Source: a bacterium | GTDB taxonomy: Bacteria > Sumerlaeota > Sumerlaeia > MVZB01 | Assembly (NCBI GenBank): GCA_023480605.1 | Contig: JAMCWS010000384.1 | Location: forward strand, 1 to 10,229 | DNA: 10,229 bases | Direction of reading: 5' to 3' | Shown here: positions 1-8,091 of the stretch, piece by piece | Position numbering within the stretch: the stretch's first letter is position 1 | Layout: every line of letters starts with the position of its first letter | Made by a program: the position numbers and the translations under genes | The notes under the pieces: generated by a model | Seen by the model: only the letters and a program-made list of their open reading frames with translations | Databases searched by the model: none | What the model was told of the DNA's origin: nothing

Positions 1-783
1 TGTGTAAGGCTGGTGTGGGTGCAAATAGGGCACCCAGCAGAAGAACGGCTTTTCTTCGGCGGCGGACTGGCGGATGAAATCGATGGCCTTGCGCGAAGCC
101 CAGGCCTCCTGCGTGGCGTCTGGAGTTAGTTCCGAAACCAGGCTGTTAAGCTCGAATTTGCTGCTGCCCGTCATGTCGCGGTCGAAAGCATCCCACTGTC
201 CGATCTGGCGCACCCAGTCGTAGTAATACTCGGTGTCGCCCGGATCGCCCTTGGGATTGCTGGTGGTGCAGGTCACATCCCAGCCGGTGTCGGCCGTCTT
301 GGCCCAGAGGTGGCGCCGGCCGAAGGCGCCCGTCCGATAACCGTGCGCCTTGAACCAGGCGGCCATCGGCTCGACGCGCACGCCCGGATGCACCTGGCCG
401 TCGTCGGTGCCCGAGTTCCACAGCACGCCCGTCGTGCGCGGATAGAGGCCCGTCATGAGCGACGTGCGCGAGGGAACGCAGATCGCGTCCTGGCAATAGG
501 CCCGCTCGAACCGCATCCCCTCGGCGGCCAGCTTGTCCAGGTTGGGAGTTTTTACGTCGGGGTGGCCGGCGCAGCCCAGCACGCGGGCGTTATGCTGGTC
601 GGCGTGCAGAATAAGGATGTTGGGCCGGCGCGCCGGAGCACCTCCTTGGGCGGACCGGCGCGCGGAGTCGGCCGCCGGCGCGATCCGCGCTCCCGCCACG
701 ATCATGCCTCCGGCCGCCAGGGCCTGGCCGAGGAATTGCCGCCGGCTGAGCGGCTGCCGGCCCGCGTCATCCGACCTCTTCAT
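1..783 (-). CDS. Tat-exported S1-family sulfatase A (C-terminus beyond window edge)
   Basis: This is the N-terminal 261 codons of a formylglycine-dependent sulfatase, which hydrolyses sulfate esters in the periplasm or at the cell surface; the substrate cannot be told from sequence. The reading frame is open to position 1 and continues outside the window. The start at 781-783 has GGAGG (minus strand of 790-794) six bases upstream. Residues 13-19 (LSRRQFL) form a twin-arginine motif, followed by a hydrophobic stretch and a possible signal-peptidase site after APA (about residue 38). PNILILHADQ begins the sulfatase fold, with metal ligands D62/Q63. C102 in CVPSR is the cysteine expected to become formylglycine. 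HPHQPYT lies at the cut end. Residues 154-159 read FGRRHL, where most S1 enzymes have GKWHLG. It is nearly identical to sulfatase B over residues 53-159 but lacks the KPxRAA segment seen in B and C. It is the last of three tandem paralogues, 68 bases after B. Confidence 0.93.
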   Translation of the reverse strand, partial: MKRSDDAGRQPLSRRQFLGQALAAGGMIVAGARIAPAADSARRSAQGGAPARRPNILILHADQHNARVLGCAGHPDVKTPNLDKLAAEGMRFERAYCQDAICVPSRTSLMTGLYPRTTGVLWNSGTDDGQVHPGVRVEPMAAWFKAHGYRTGAFGRRHLWAKTADTGWDVTCTTSNPKGDPGDTEYYYDWVRQIGQWDAFDRDMTGSSKFELNSLVSELTPDATQEAWASRKAIDFIRQSAAEEKPFFCWVPYLHPHQPYT

Positions 784-851
784 GGGTGGCCTCCTGAATC
801 ACGTCTTTCGGCGATAAGGGAAGTTGACAACCATCGGATTGCCGTCGGATA

Positions 852-2564
852 TCAGGCTCGCGATTTGGCCTTCCCGGCGGGTTTGGGATATCCGTCATCG
901 TCGACGCCGCGCAGGCGTTCGGGCCAGCCGTATCCGCCCATCGGCGGCGGGGTCGTCACGACCACCCGCGGCGTGCGCGCCGCCCATTCGTCCAGCGCCA
1001 CGCGCAGGGCCTTTTCTTCGGCCGCCACCTGGGGCTGGCCGGCGAGGTTGCGCACCTCGTAGGGATCGGCGACGCGGTCGAACAGCATGTCGGGGTAATT
1101 GCCCCGCTGTTTGACCCGCCAGACACCCAGCTTGTAGCGCTCGCCGACGGCCGTGACCATGATCGGGCTTTCGCAGAAGGCATACCGGCGGTCCGTCGGC
1201 TTGCCCTCGGTCAGCGTCGCCGCGATGGACCGCCCCGCCAGGCCGTATCCCTCGGGCGCTTCGACCCCGGCCAGTTCCAGCAGCGTCGGATAGACGTCGG
1301 TCTCCTCGACCAGGTCCTGGCGCACCTCGCCCTGGCGGATGCGGCCGGGCCAGCTCACGATGAAGGGCACGCGCAGGGTCTCCTCGTAAACATTGTGCCC
1401 CCAGGCGTATTTTTCGATCAGTCCGTGGTGGGTTGCGAAATCGCCGTGGTCGGCCGTGTAGATGACGATGGTGTTGTCGGCCTGGCCGACTTTTTCGAGC
1501 TCGTCGAGGATCTGGCCCATGTAGTGGTCGATCTGGCTGACGCAGCCGTAATAACAGGCGAGGAAATCGCGGTAAAGGCGTTCGTCCTTGGCCGCCAGGC
1601 CCAGGCACCAGGGTATGCTTTCCGACGAGCGGAAGGCCTCGAGTTGTGGGGGGAGGTTTTCACCCGGTTCGTGGATATTGGGCGGCAGGGTCAGTTTGGC
1701 CTGATCATACATCTTGTAGTATTCAGGCAGGGGAGTATAGGGCTGATGTGGGTGAAGCATCGGCACCCAGGCGAAGAATGGCTGATCATCCGCGGCCGCC
1801 TTGCGGATGAACTCGATGGTCTTGCGGGCGGTCCAGGCCTCGCGCGTGGCTTCGGGCGTGAGGTTCGAAATCCGGCAGGACAGCACCGCCGCCCGGCTGG
1901 GTTTGACCCGATTGCCGATCTCGGCGTCGAGGTCGCGCTGGAAGGCATCCCACTGGCCGATCTCGCGCACCCATTCCAGGTAGGATTCGGTCGGGGGCGC
2001 CTCGCCCGGGGGATCGTTGATGGTGGTGCAGGTGACGTCCCAGCCGGTATCGGCCCCGATGCAAAGGTGGCGGCGGCCGAAGGCGCCGGTGAGGTAGCCG
2101 CGGGCCTTGAACCAGGCGGCCATCGGTTCGACGCGCACGCCTTCGTGGATCTGACCGTCGTCGGTGCCGGAGTTCCACAGAACTCCCGTTGTGCGCGGAT
2201 AAAGGCCCGTCATGAGCGACGTGCGCGAGGGGACGCAGATGGCGTCCTGGCAATAGGCGCGCTCGAACCGCATGCCGCGGGCGGCCAACTGATCCAGGTG
2301 GGGGGTCTTGACGTCGGGGTGGCCGGCGCAGCCCAGGACGCGGGCGTTGTGCTGGTCGGCGTGCAGGATGAGGATGTTGGGCCGCCGGCCGGCCGAAGGC
2401 CGCGAGCCCGCGCCAGACGCCCCCGGTGACTGGGCCGCGGCCGACGCGCCTGTCATTTCACCCATCGCTCCGCCCGCCGCCAACGCCCCCGTGGCCAGCG
2501 CCCGACCCAGAAACTCGCGTCGTTTGAGTGGTCGGCCCCCGTTCGCCTGACTTCGTTCGTTCAT
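852..2564 (-). CDS. Tat-exported S1-family sulfatase B
   Basis: This is a complete 570-residue type I sulfatase acting on an unidentified sulfate ester outside the cytoplasmic membrane. The ATG at 2562-2564 is preceded by GGGAGG (minus strand of 2571-2576) with a six-base spacer. Residues 13-19 (LKRREFL) form the twin-arginine motif, followed by an Ala/Gly-rich hydrophobic segment and a possible cleavage site after ASA (about residue 43). Catalytic landmarks are D70/Q71, C110 in CVPSR (formylglycine precursor), H166 in FGRRHL, HPHQPYT (271-277), D372/H373 in YTADHGD, and K385 before the YEETLRVPFIVSWPG block. R164 replaces the usual Lys of GK[W/R]H. The C-terminal part (WPGR, YPTLLELAG, DMLFDRVADPYEVRNL) is typical of the choline-sulfatase/iduronate-sulfatase-like branch of the family. 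The gene lies 63 bases after sulfatase C and 68 bases before A, so co-transcription is likely. Confidence 0.96.
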   Translation of the reverse strand: MNERSQANGGRPLKRREFLGRALATGALAAGGAMGEMTGASAAAQSPGASGAGSRPSAGRRPNILILHADQHNARVLGCAGHPDVKTPHLDQLAARGMRFERAYCQDAICVPSRTSLMTGLYPRTTGVLWNSGTDDGQIHEGVRVEPMAAWFKARGYLTGAFGRRHLCIGADTGWDVTCTTINDPPGEAPPTESYLEWVREIGQWDAFQRDLDAEIGNRVKPSRAAVLSCRISNLTPEATREAWTARKTIEFIRKAAADDQPFFAWVPMLHPHQPYTPLPEYYKMYDQAKLTLPPNIHEPGENLPPQLEAFRSSESIPWCLGLAAKDERLYRDFLACYYGCVSQIDHYMGQILDELEKVGQADNTIVIYTADHGDFATHHGLIEKYAWGHNVYEETLRVPFIVSWPGRIRQGEVRQDLVEETDVYPTLLELAGVEAPEGYGLAGRSIAATLTEGKPTDRRYAFCESPIMVTAVGERYKLGVWRVKQRGNYPDMLFDRVADPYEVRNLAGQPQVAAEEKALRVALDEWAARTPRVVVTTPPPMGGYGWPERLRGVDDDGYPKPAGKAKSRA

Positions 2565-2627
2565 GGTCTGCCTCCCGTGATGATTGTTGTTCGATATCAG
2601 CTTTTCGCCGTGAAACGCTCGCAGTCC

Positions 2628-4232
2628 TTAGCCGACGGGCCTGAGCGGCGCTTCGCCCGCCACCGGAGTCCGTTCGATCCACTCCTCCAACGCCGCGCGC
2701 AACGCCTTTTCGGCGTCGGCCGCTTCGGGCCGCCCGTGCAGGTTGCGCATCTCCAGCGGATCGGCCGCGCGGTCGAACAACATGTCGGGGTAGCCGGGCT
2801 TGGGGCGCTCGATCCAGGCGCCCAGTTTGTAACGCTCGCCGATGGCGGCCAATTGCAGCATGTTTTCGCTGAAGGCAACTTCGCGGCCGACCGGCGCGCC
2901 CTCGGTCAGGGCGGGCGCCAAGGACCGGCCCGGCAGATTATCGCCTGCCGGCCGTCCGATCCCGGCCAGTTCGAGCAGCGTGGGGTAGAGGTCGGTCGTC
3001 TCCACGAGGTCTTCGCGCACCTCGCCGCGGCGCAGGCGGCCGGGCCAACTTACGATGAGCGGCACCCGCAGCGTCTCTTCGTAAACGTTGTGGCCGCCCG
3101 GATCTTTCTCGATCATGCCGTGGTAGCCCACGAAATCGCCATGGTCGGCGGTGTAGATGACGATGGTGTTGCCGGCCTGCCCGGTTTGCTCGAGCGCGTC
3201 CAGGACCGCTCCGGCGTGGTAATCCACCTCGCTGAGGCAGCCGTAATAACATCCGATGTAATGCCGATATAGATTCACGTCGCGCGCGGCGCGGGCCAGG
3301 CACCAGGGCGGATTCTCGTTGAGGCGCCAACTACGCATGAGGGGCGGCAGGTTATCGGCCGGTTCGGTCAGCGACGCGGGCAATTGCAATTTTTGGATAT
3401 CGTAGAGGCCATAATATTGCGGCAAGGGCGTGTAGGGCTGGTGGGGCCGGTAAAAGGAACACCAGCAGAAAAACGGTTGATCGCCGCCGGCCGCGTGGCG
3501 GATGAAGTCGATCGCCTTGCGCGCCGTCCAGGCTTCCATCGTGGCTTCGGGCGCGAGGCGCGAAACCTGGCTGGCCATTGGCGCGGCGCGGTTGGGTTTG
3601 TGGCGCCCGCCAAACTCCGCGTCCCAATCGCGCTGGAAGGCCTCCCACTGCCCGATCTCGCGGATCCAGCGCCAATAGAATTCGTCGCCGTATTCGAGCT
3701 GGGGCGCGAGGGTCGTGGCCGTGACGTCCCAGCCCCGGTCGAGCACCTTGCCCAGGTGGCGCTTGCCGAACGCGCCGGTGCGATAGCCGTGCGCCCTGAG
3801 GTGCGCGGCCAATGGCTCGCCGCGCAGCCAGGGCTCGACCTCCCATTTGCCATTGAAAAGCACCCCGTGCGTGCGGGGATAAAGCCCCGTCATGAGCGTC
3901 GTCCGCGAGGGGCAGCAGATGCCATCCTGGCAATAAGCCCGCTCGAAGCGCACCCCCGCGGCGGCCAGCCCGTCCAGGCGCGGAGTTTTGACGTCGGGGT
4001 GGCCGGCGCAGCCCAGGACGCGGGCGTTGTGCTGGTCGGAATAGAGGATCAGGATATTGGGGCGCCTGTCGCTCGGTACGCCCGTCCTCGCGATGGATTC
4101 GAAGAGGGCCGAGCAACCGCCCGTCGCCCCAGCAATGCCCGCGGCGGCCAGCGCGCCGGCGGCCAATGCCTTCCCCATGAATGCGCGCCGGTTGAGCCGT
4201 TCCCCGGCCGCCGGCGATTCCCGTTTATCCAT
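2628..4232 (-). CDS. Tat-exported S1-family sulfatase C (first gene of the sulfatase operon)
   Basis: This 534-residue type I sulfatase acts on an unknown sulfate ester. The frame stays open upstream to 4442, but I choose the ATG at 4230-4232: it has GGAG eight bases upstream and places the twin-arginine motif (LNRRAFM, residues 13-19) correctly at the N-terminus, while the upstream extension resembles no protein. A Cys at residue 40 after TGG could be a weak lipobox, so a membrane-anchored lipoprotein is possible. Landmarks are D66/Q67, C106 in CCPSR (formylglycine precursor; the following Cys is the variable position), K157 and H159 in FGKRHLG, PHQPYT (263-268), D363/H364 in TADHGD, and K376 before YEETLRVPLIVSWPG. 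Unlike A and B it keeps the canonical Lys of GK[W/R]H. It shares the KPNRAA segment (212-217) with B. It is clearly homologous to A and B but more diverged, as expected of an older duplication. Confidence 0.95.
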   Translation of the reverse strand: MDKRESPAAGERLNRRAFMGKALAAGALAAAGIAGATGGCSALFESIARTGVPSDRRPNILILYSDQHNARVLGCAGHPDVKTPRLDGLAAAGVRFERAYCQDGICCPSRTTLMTGLYPRTHGVLFNGKWEVEPWLRGEPLAAHLRAHGYRTGAFGKRHLGKVLDRGWDVTATTLAPQLEYGDEFYWRWIREIGQWEAFQRDWDAEFGGRHKPNRAAPMASQVSRLAPEATMEAWTARKAIDFIRHAAGGDQPFFCWCSFYRPHQPYTPLPQYYGLYDIQKLQLPASLTEPADNLPPLMRSWRLNENPPWCLARAARDVNLYRHYIGCYYGCLSEVDYHAGAVLDALEQTGQAGNTIVIYTADHGDFVGYHGMIEKDPGGHNVYEETLRVPLIVSWPGRLRRGEVREDLVETTDLYPTLLELAGIGRPAGDNLPGRSLAPALTEGAPVGREVAFSENMLQLAAIGERYKLGAWIERPKPGYPDMLFDRAADPLEMRNLHGRPEAADAEKALRAALEEWIERTPVAGEAPLRPVG

Positions 4233-4240
4233 CTGTCCCG

Positions 4241-4244
4241 CTCC
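4241..4244 (-). promoter_or_regulatory. Ribosome binding site deciding the start of sulfatase C
   Basis: The minus strand reads GGAG here, eight bases before the ATG at 4230-4232. It supports that start over the far-upstream ATG at 4440-4442, which would add 70 residues of non-signal sequence in front of the Tat motif. Confidence 0.6.
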
Positions 4245-4329
4245 ATCTCGCACACGCGTCGGCGGTCCGTCGTGCGGCCCGGGGATTTTTGACGCGATCG
4301 GCTTTCGATCATTGCATTCTCGCACGGCC

Positions 4330-4350
4330 GCGGCAACAAAACTTTGCCGC
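4330..4350. repeat. Short inverted repeat GCGGCAA/TTGCCGC
   Basis: Seven-base perfect arms at 4330-4336 and 4344-4350 enclose a seven-base spacer. A further TTGCCG follows at 4354-4359. It lies in the divergent promoter region and could be an operator half-site pair or a leader hairpin; arms this short can also occur by chance in GC-rich DNA. Confidence 0.45.
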
Positions 4351-4386
4351 CTGTTGCCGGCGCCCGCGTGATGCCGCTTTTGGCGA

Positions 4387-4441
4387 TGGATTCCGGGCGC
4401 GCGTTCGTGCATGATGTGGGTTTGCGATCGCCCGGAATCCA
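4387..4441. repeat. Perfect 13-bp inverted repeat upstream of the AEC permease
   Basis: The left arm TGGATTCCGGGCG (4387-4399) and right arm CGCCCGGAATCCA (4429-4441) are exact reverse complements, separated by 29 bases. There is no T-run after either arm, so it does not look like an intrinsic terminator. It lies in the divergent region just before the permease and could be a regulator binding site or a leader stem-loop. Confidence 0.75.
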
Positions 4442-4465
4442 CGGCCGGACCGCGCCGCGCGTCTC

Positions 4466-5485
4466 ATGACTTCTGTTCGCCGTGCCCTTGTCCCCATGGA
4501 TATCCCCCGCGACAAATTAATTGACTTCCTGACCTCCCAGGCCCTCATCTGGGGACCGCTGCTGGCGGGCCACCGCCTGCGCAAACTGGGGTTGCTCAAA
4601 GACACGATCGCCAAGCCGCTGCACAACATCAACCTGATCGCAATCTCGCCGCTGGTGGCCCTGCTCGGCATCTGGCGACTCGATCGCTCCGGCGGCGGGT
4701 GGCTGGCCGTCCTCGGCATCGAAGCGGCGATATTGGCACTCACGACCGGGCTGGGCGCCTGGTTCGGCCGCCGTTTCATCCTCGACCGCGCCCGGGCCGG
4801 CACCTTCGTGCTCATCATCACCATCAGCAACATCGGCTTCACCCTGGCCGGCTTCCTGACGATCCTGTTTCTATCCGACACGGCCTATCCCTACAACGCC
4901 CTTTGCCAGATCCCGTTTTTCCTCTTCGTGTTTTTCATCTGGATTCCGCTCGTGAATCACATGAACCACGATTCAACCGCCCAGGGGAAGGCGCCGGCCT
5001 TCCTGCCGACGGTGCTGGCCACGCTGCGCACGCCGCAGTCGTTGGGGATCGTCGGCGTGCTGGCCGGCATCGGCCTGAATTACTGCGGCGTGCCCATGCG
5101 CGGCTTCTGGGTGCCGGTGAATTCCGCGCTGGTATTCGGCGGCACGGTCGTGGCGATGTTCGCCATCGGCAGTCGCATGCACTTCCGTCGGCTGGGCAAC
5201 TACCATCGGCTGATGAACTGGGTATACCTGGCCAAGTTCGCGCTGTCGCCGCTTGTGGCGATGGCGCTGTGCCTGGCGCTGGGGCTGACGGGCCTGCCCG
5301 CCGGGGCGATCTTCATCATCAGTTGCATGCCGACGGGCATCTTTTCGGTCCTGCTGTCGACCATCTACGACCTCGACGTCGACTTGGCCAACGCCGGATA
5401 CATCTGGTCGACACTCGTCTACATGATCCTCATCCTCCCCCTGATGATCCTGGCTCTGCAGGCGCCGATCTTCCGCATCCCGTGA
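4466..5485 (+). CDS. AEC-family (auxin efflux carrier-like) membrane permease
   Basis: This 339-residue integral membrane protein has about ten hydrophobic segments (roughly residues 18-36, 52-70, 78-100, 113-135, 148-164, 191-209, 218-236, 252-273, 278-297 and 311-332). This is the two-times-five layout of AEC carriers. Family landmarks are the opening GPLLAGHRLRKLGLL (residues 30-44), the SNIGFTLAGF motif in segment 4 (121-130), and the PTGIFSVLLSTIYDLD block (289-304) followed by the STL segment. Bacterial AEC members move small organic anions such as malate or malonate; the substrate here is unknown. No ribosome binding site precedes ATG 4466 or the in-frame ATG at 4496. The second start (329 residues, MDIPRDKL) places the N-terminus closer to the first membrane segment and is a real alternative. 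The gene is divergent from the sulfatase operon. The family call is firm, the start is not. Confidence 0.87.
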   Translation: MTSVRRALVPMDIPRDKLIDFLTSQALIWGPLLAGHRLRKLGLLKDTIAKPLHNINLIAISPLVALLGIWRLDRSGGGWLAVLGIEAAILALTTGLGAWFGRRFILDRARAGTFVLIITISNIGFTLAGFLTILFLSDTAYPYNALCQIPFFLFVFFIWIPLVNHMNHDSTAQGKAPAFLPTVLATLRTPQSLGIVGVLAGIGLNYCGVPMRGFWVPVNSALVFGGTVVAMFAIGSRMHFRRLGNYHRLMNWVYLAKFALSPLVAMALCLALGLTGLPAGAIFIISCMPTGIFSVLLSTIYDLDVDLANAGYIWSTLVYMILILPLMILALQAPIFRIP

Positions 5486-5495
5486 CCCGACGGCC

Positions 5496-5539
5496 CGCCT
5501 TTCCGCGACAGGCGCGCAAGGCGGTTTCGCGGAAAGCCG
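5496..5539 (+). terminator. Stem-loop after the permease stop codon
   Basis: CTTTCCGCGA (5499-5508) and TCGCGGAAAG (5527-5536) are perfect reverse complements. Two more pairs extend the stem outward across one C-C mismatch, and the loop is 18 bases. It begins about ten bases after the TGA at 5483-5485. Without a T tract it may be an mRNA-stabilising 3' hairpin or part of a factor-dependent terminator. Confidence 0.5.
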
Positions 5540-5640
5540 TGGTCAGTCGGGATTGCCACATCAGGCTCGTGCCCACAAAAGCCTGGTCGATTGCGGAAAG
5601 AAACGACGCCGAATCAACCTTGCCTGAATGGGGGCACGAG

Positions 5641-5656
5641 GTTCATTTGAATGAAC
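5641..5656. promoter_or_regulatory. 16-bp palindrome GTTCATTTGAATGAAC
   Basis: GTTCATT (5641-5647) and AATGAAC (5650-5656) are perfect reverse complements around a two-base TG centre. Size and symmetry suit a dimeric transcription factor operator. It lies between the permease and ABC-F genes, about 220 bases before the ABC-F start; the regulator is unknown. Confidence 0.5.
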
Positions 5657-5734
5657 GTGGCATGGACAAAATGTCGTGCGTTCGCGTGTTTTCGTTGCTG
5701 TATTCGCCTTTTTTGAACTTGTTTTCCTCCGTTT

Positions 5735-5770
5735 GGCCCGGCTTCGCCGGTGCGGGAGCGCGGGCCTTTT
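5735..5770 (+). terminator. Probable intrinsic terminator
   Basis: GGCCCG (5735-5740) pairs with CGGGCC (5761-5766) and is followed at once by TTTT (5767-5770) and a second T-rich run. An inner stem CCGGC/GCCGG with a TTC loop (5738-5750) competes with part of the outer stem. It is placed to end transcripts coming from the permease before the ABC-F promoter. Confidence 0.5.
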
Positions 5771-5773
5771 CGG

Positions 5774-5802
5774 TTTAAAAACCGCCGCCGTTGCGATACA
5801 CT
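5774..5802 (+). promoter_or_regulatory. Candidate sigma70-type promoter of the ABC-F gene
   Basis: TTTAAA (5774-5779) and TACACT (5797-5802) are 17 bases apart. Each matches its -35 or -10 consensus at four of six positions. It follows the terminator-like hairpin and would give a leader of roughly 50 bases before the ATG at 5861. The -35 half overlaps the palindrome CGGTTT-AA-AAACCG, so binding there could block it. Confidence 0.42.
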
Positions 5803-5844
5803 ATGGTCCTTTGCCGCGTCGCCGGAAGGTGCGCGCGGTGGGTA

Positions 5845-5850
5845 GAGGGA
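5845..5850 (+). promoter_or_regulatory. Ribosome binding site deciding the ABC-F start
   Basis: GAGGGA lies ten bases before ATG 5861 but only one base before the alternative GTG at 5852. The distance favours the ATG. Confidence 0.55.
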
Positions 5851-5860
5851 AGTGCGACGG

Positions 5861-7894
<2,034 letters not shown>

Positions 7895-7906
7895 GCCGCG
7901 CCGCCG

Positions 7907-7935
7907 GTCCGGAGACGCCCGGCCCGCCACCGGAC
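7907..7935 (+). terminator. Weak stem-loop after the ABC-F gene
   Basis: GTCCGG (7907-7912) pairs with CCGGAC (7930-7935) around a 17-base GC-rich loop, starting 12 bases after the ABC-F TGA. There is no T tract, so it is at best part of a factor-dependent terminator. Confidence 0.25.
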
Positions 7936-7962
7936 ATTCCGCGTCGCGCATCCCCAATGAGC

Positions 7963-7991
7963 TTGACTCATGAGCGGAGAGTCCTCAGAAT
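7963..7991 (+). promoter_or_regulatory. Sigma70-type promoter of the HU gene
   Basis: TTGACT (7963-7968) is one base off the -35 consensus. After exactly 17 bases, CAGAAT (7986-7991) matches the -10 consensus at four of six positions. Transcription would start near 7998 and leave a leader of about 94 bases. The -35 box lies inside the interrupted palindrome ATGAG-CTTGA-CTCAT (7957-7971), and CCTCAG occurs twice, at 7983-7988 and 8002-8007, around the -10 and start region. Both are possible regulator contacts. It is the best-looking promoter in the window. Confidence 0.68.
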
Positions 7992-8076
7992 TACGGGGTT
8001 GCCTCAGGGCGTGACAAAGGTGCGTGAATCTGGAGGGGGTTGGTGTCATTTATTTTTGCCCGAACCGAAATCGATA

Positions 8077-8083
8077 GGGAGGA
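8077..8083 (+). promoter_or_regulatory. Strong ribosome binding site deciding the HU start
   Basis: GGGAGGA lies eight bases before ATG 8092. The reading frame is open upstream as far as 7831, but this site, together with where HU homology begins, fixes the true start at 8092. Confidence 0.8.
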
Positions 8084-8091
8084 TTAAGGCA

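Larger units (their letters stand above)
4233..4465. promoter_or_regulatory. Divergent intergenic region between the sulfatase operon and the AEC permease
   Basis: These 233 bases separate the minus-strand sulfatase start from the plus-strand permease start, so they must hold the promoters of both transcripts unless either is driven from elsewhere. I found no convincing -35/-10 pair on either strand. The region does carry two inverted repeats (4330-4350 and 4387-4441), listed separately, the second lying 24 bases before the first permease ATG. A shared regulator acting here is an inference from layout. Confidence 0.5.
5486..5860. other. Gene-free region between the permease and the ABC-F gene
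   Basis: These 375 bases contain no convincing gene; the one short plus-strand frame (5676-5864) and a minus-strand frame (5614-6054) overlap regulatory sequence or the ABC-F gene and match no family I know. The region is visibly richer in A+T than the flanking genes. It holds a stem-loop straight after the permease stop (5496-5539), a 16-bp palindrome (5641-5656), a terminator-like hairpin with a T tract (5735-5770), the small palindrome CGGTTT-AA-AAACCG (5771-5784) and a candidate promoter (5774-5802). A small untranslated RNA ending at the hairpin is conceivable but unsupported. Confidence 0.6.

Noticed and set aside
824..852. Plus-strand TTGACA between sulfatases A and B
   Set aside because: The -35 match is perfect, but no acceptable -10 lies 16-18 bases on, and it would drive transcription antisense to sulfatase B with no plus-strand gene.
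1395..2429. Long plus-strand open frame of 344 codons antisense to sulfatase B
   Set aside because: It lies opposite a gene with intact catalytic motifs, and similar mirror frames appear opposite sulfatases A and C (310-1062, 3384-4292). Long antisense frames are expected in GC-rich coding DNA.
848..2600. Shared octamer GATATCAG at 848-855 and 2593-2600, near the ends of sulfatases B and C
   Set aside because: The flanks do not match and an eight-base repeat over this distance is likely chance or a trace of duplication; there are no target-site or mobile-element features.
4233..4442. N-terminal extension of sulfatase C by 70 residues to the ATG at 4440-4442
   Set aside because: The extension puts the twin-arginine motif mid-protein, has no ribosome binding site and includes one arm of the inverted repeat.
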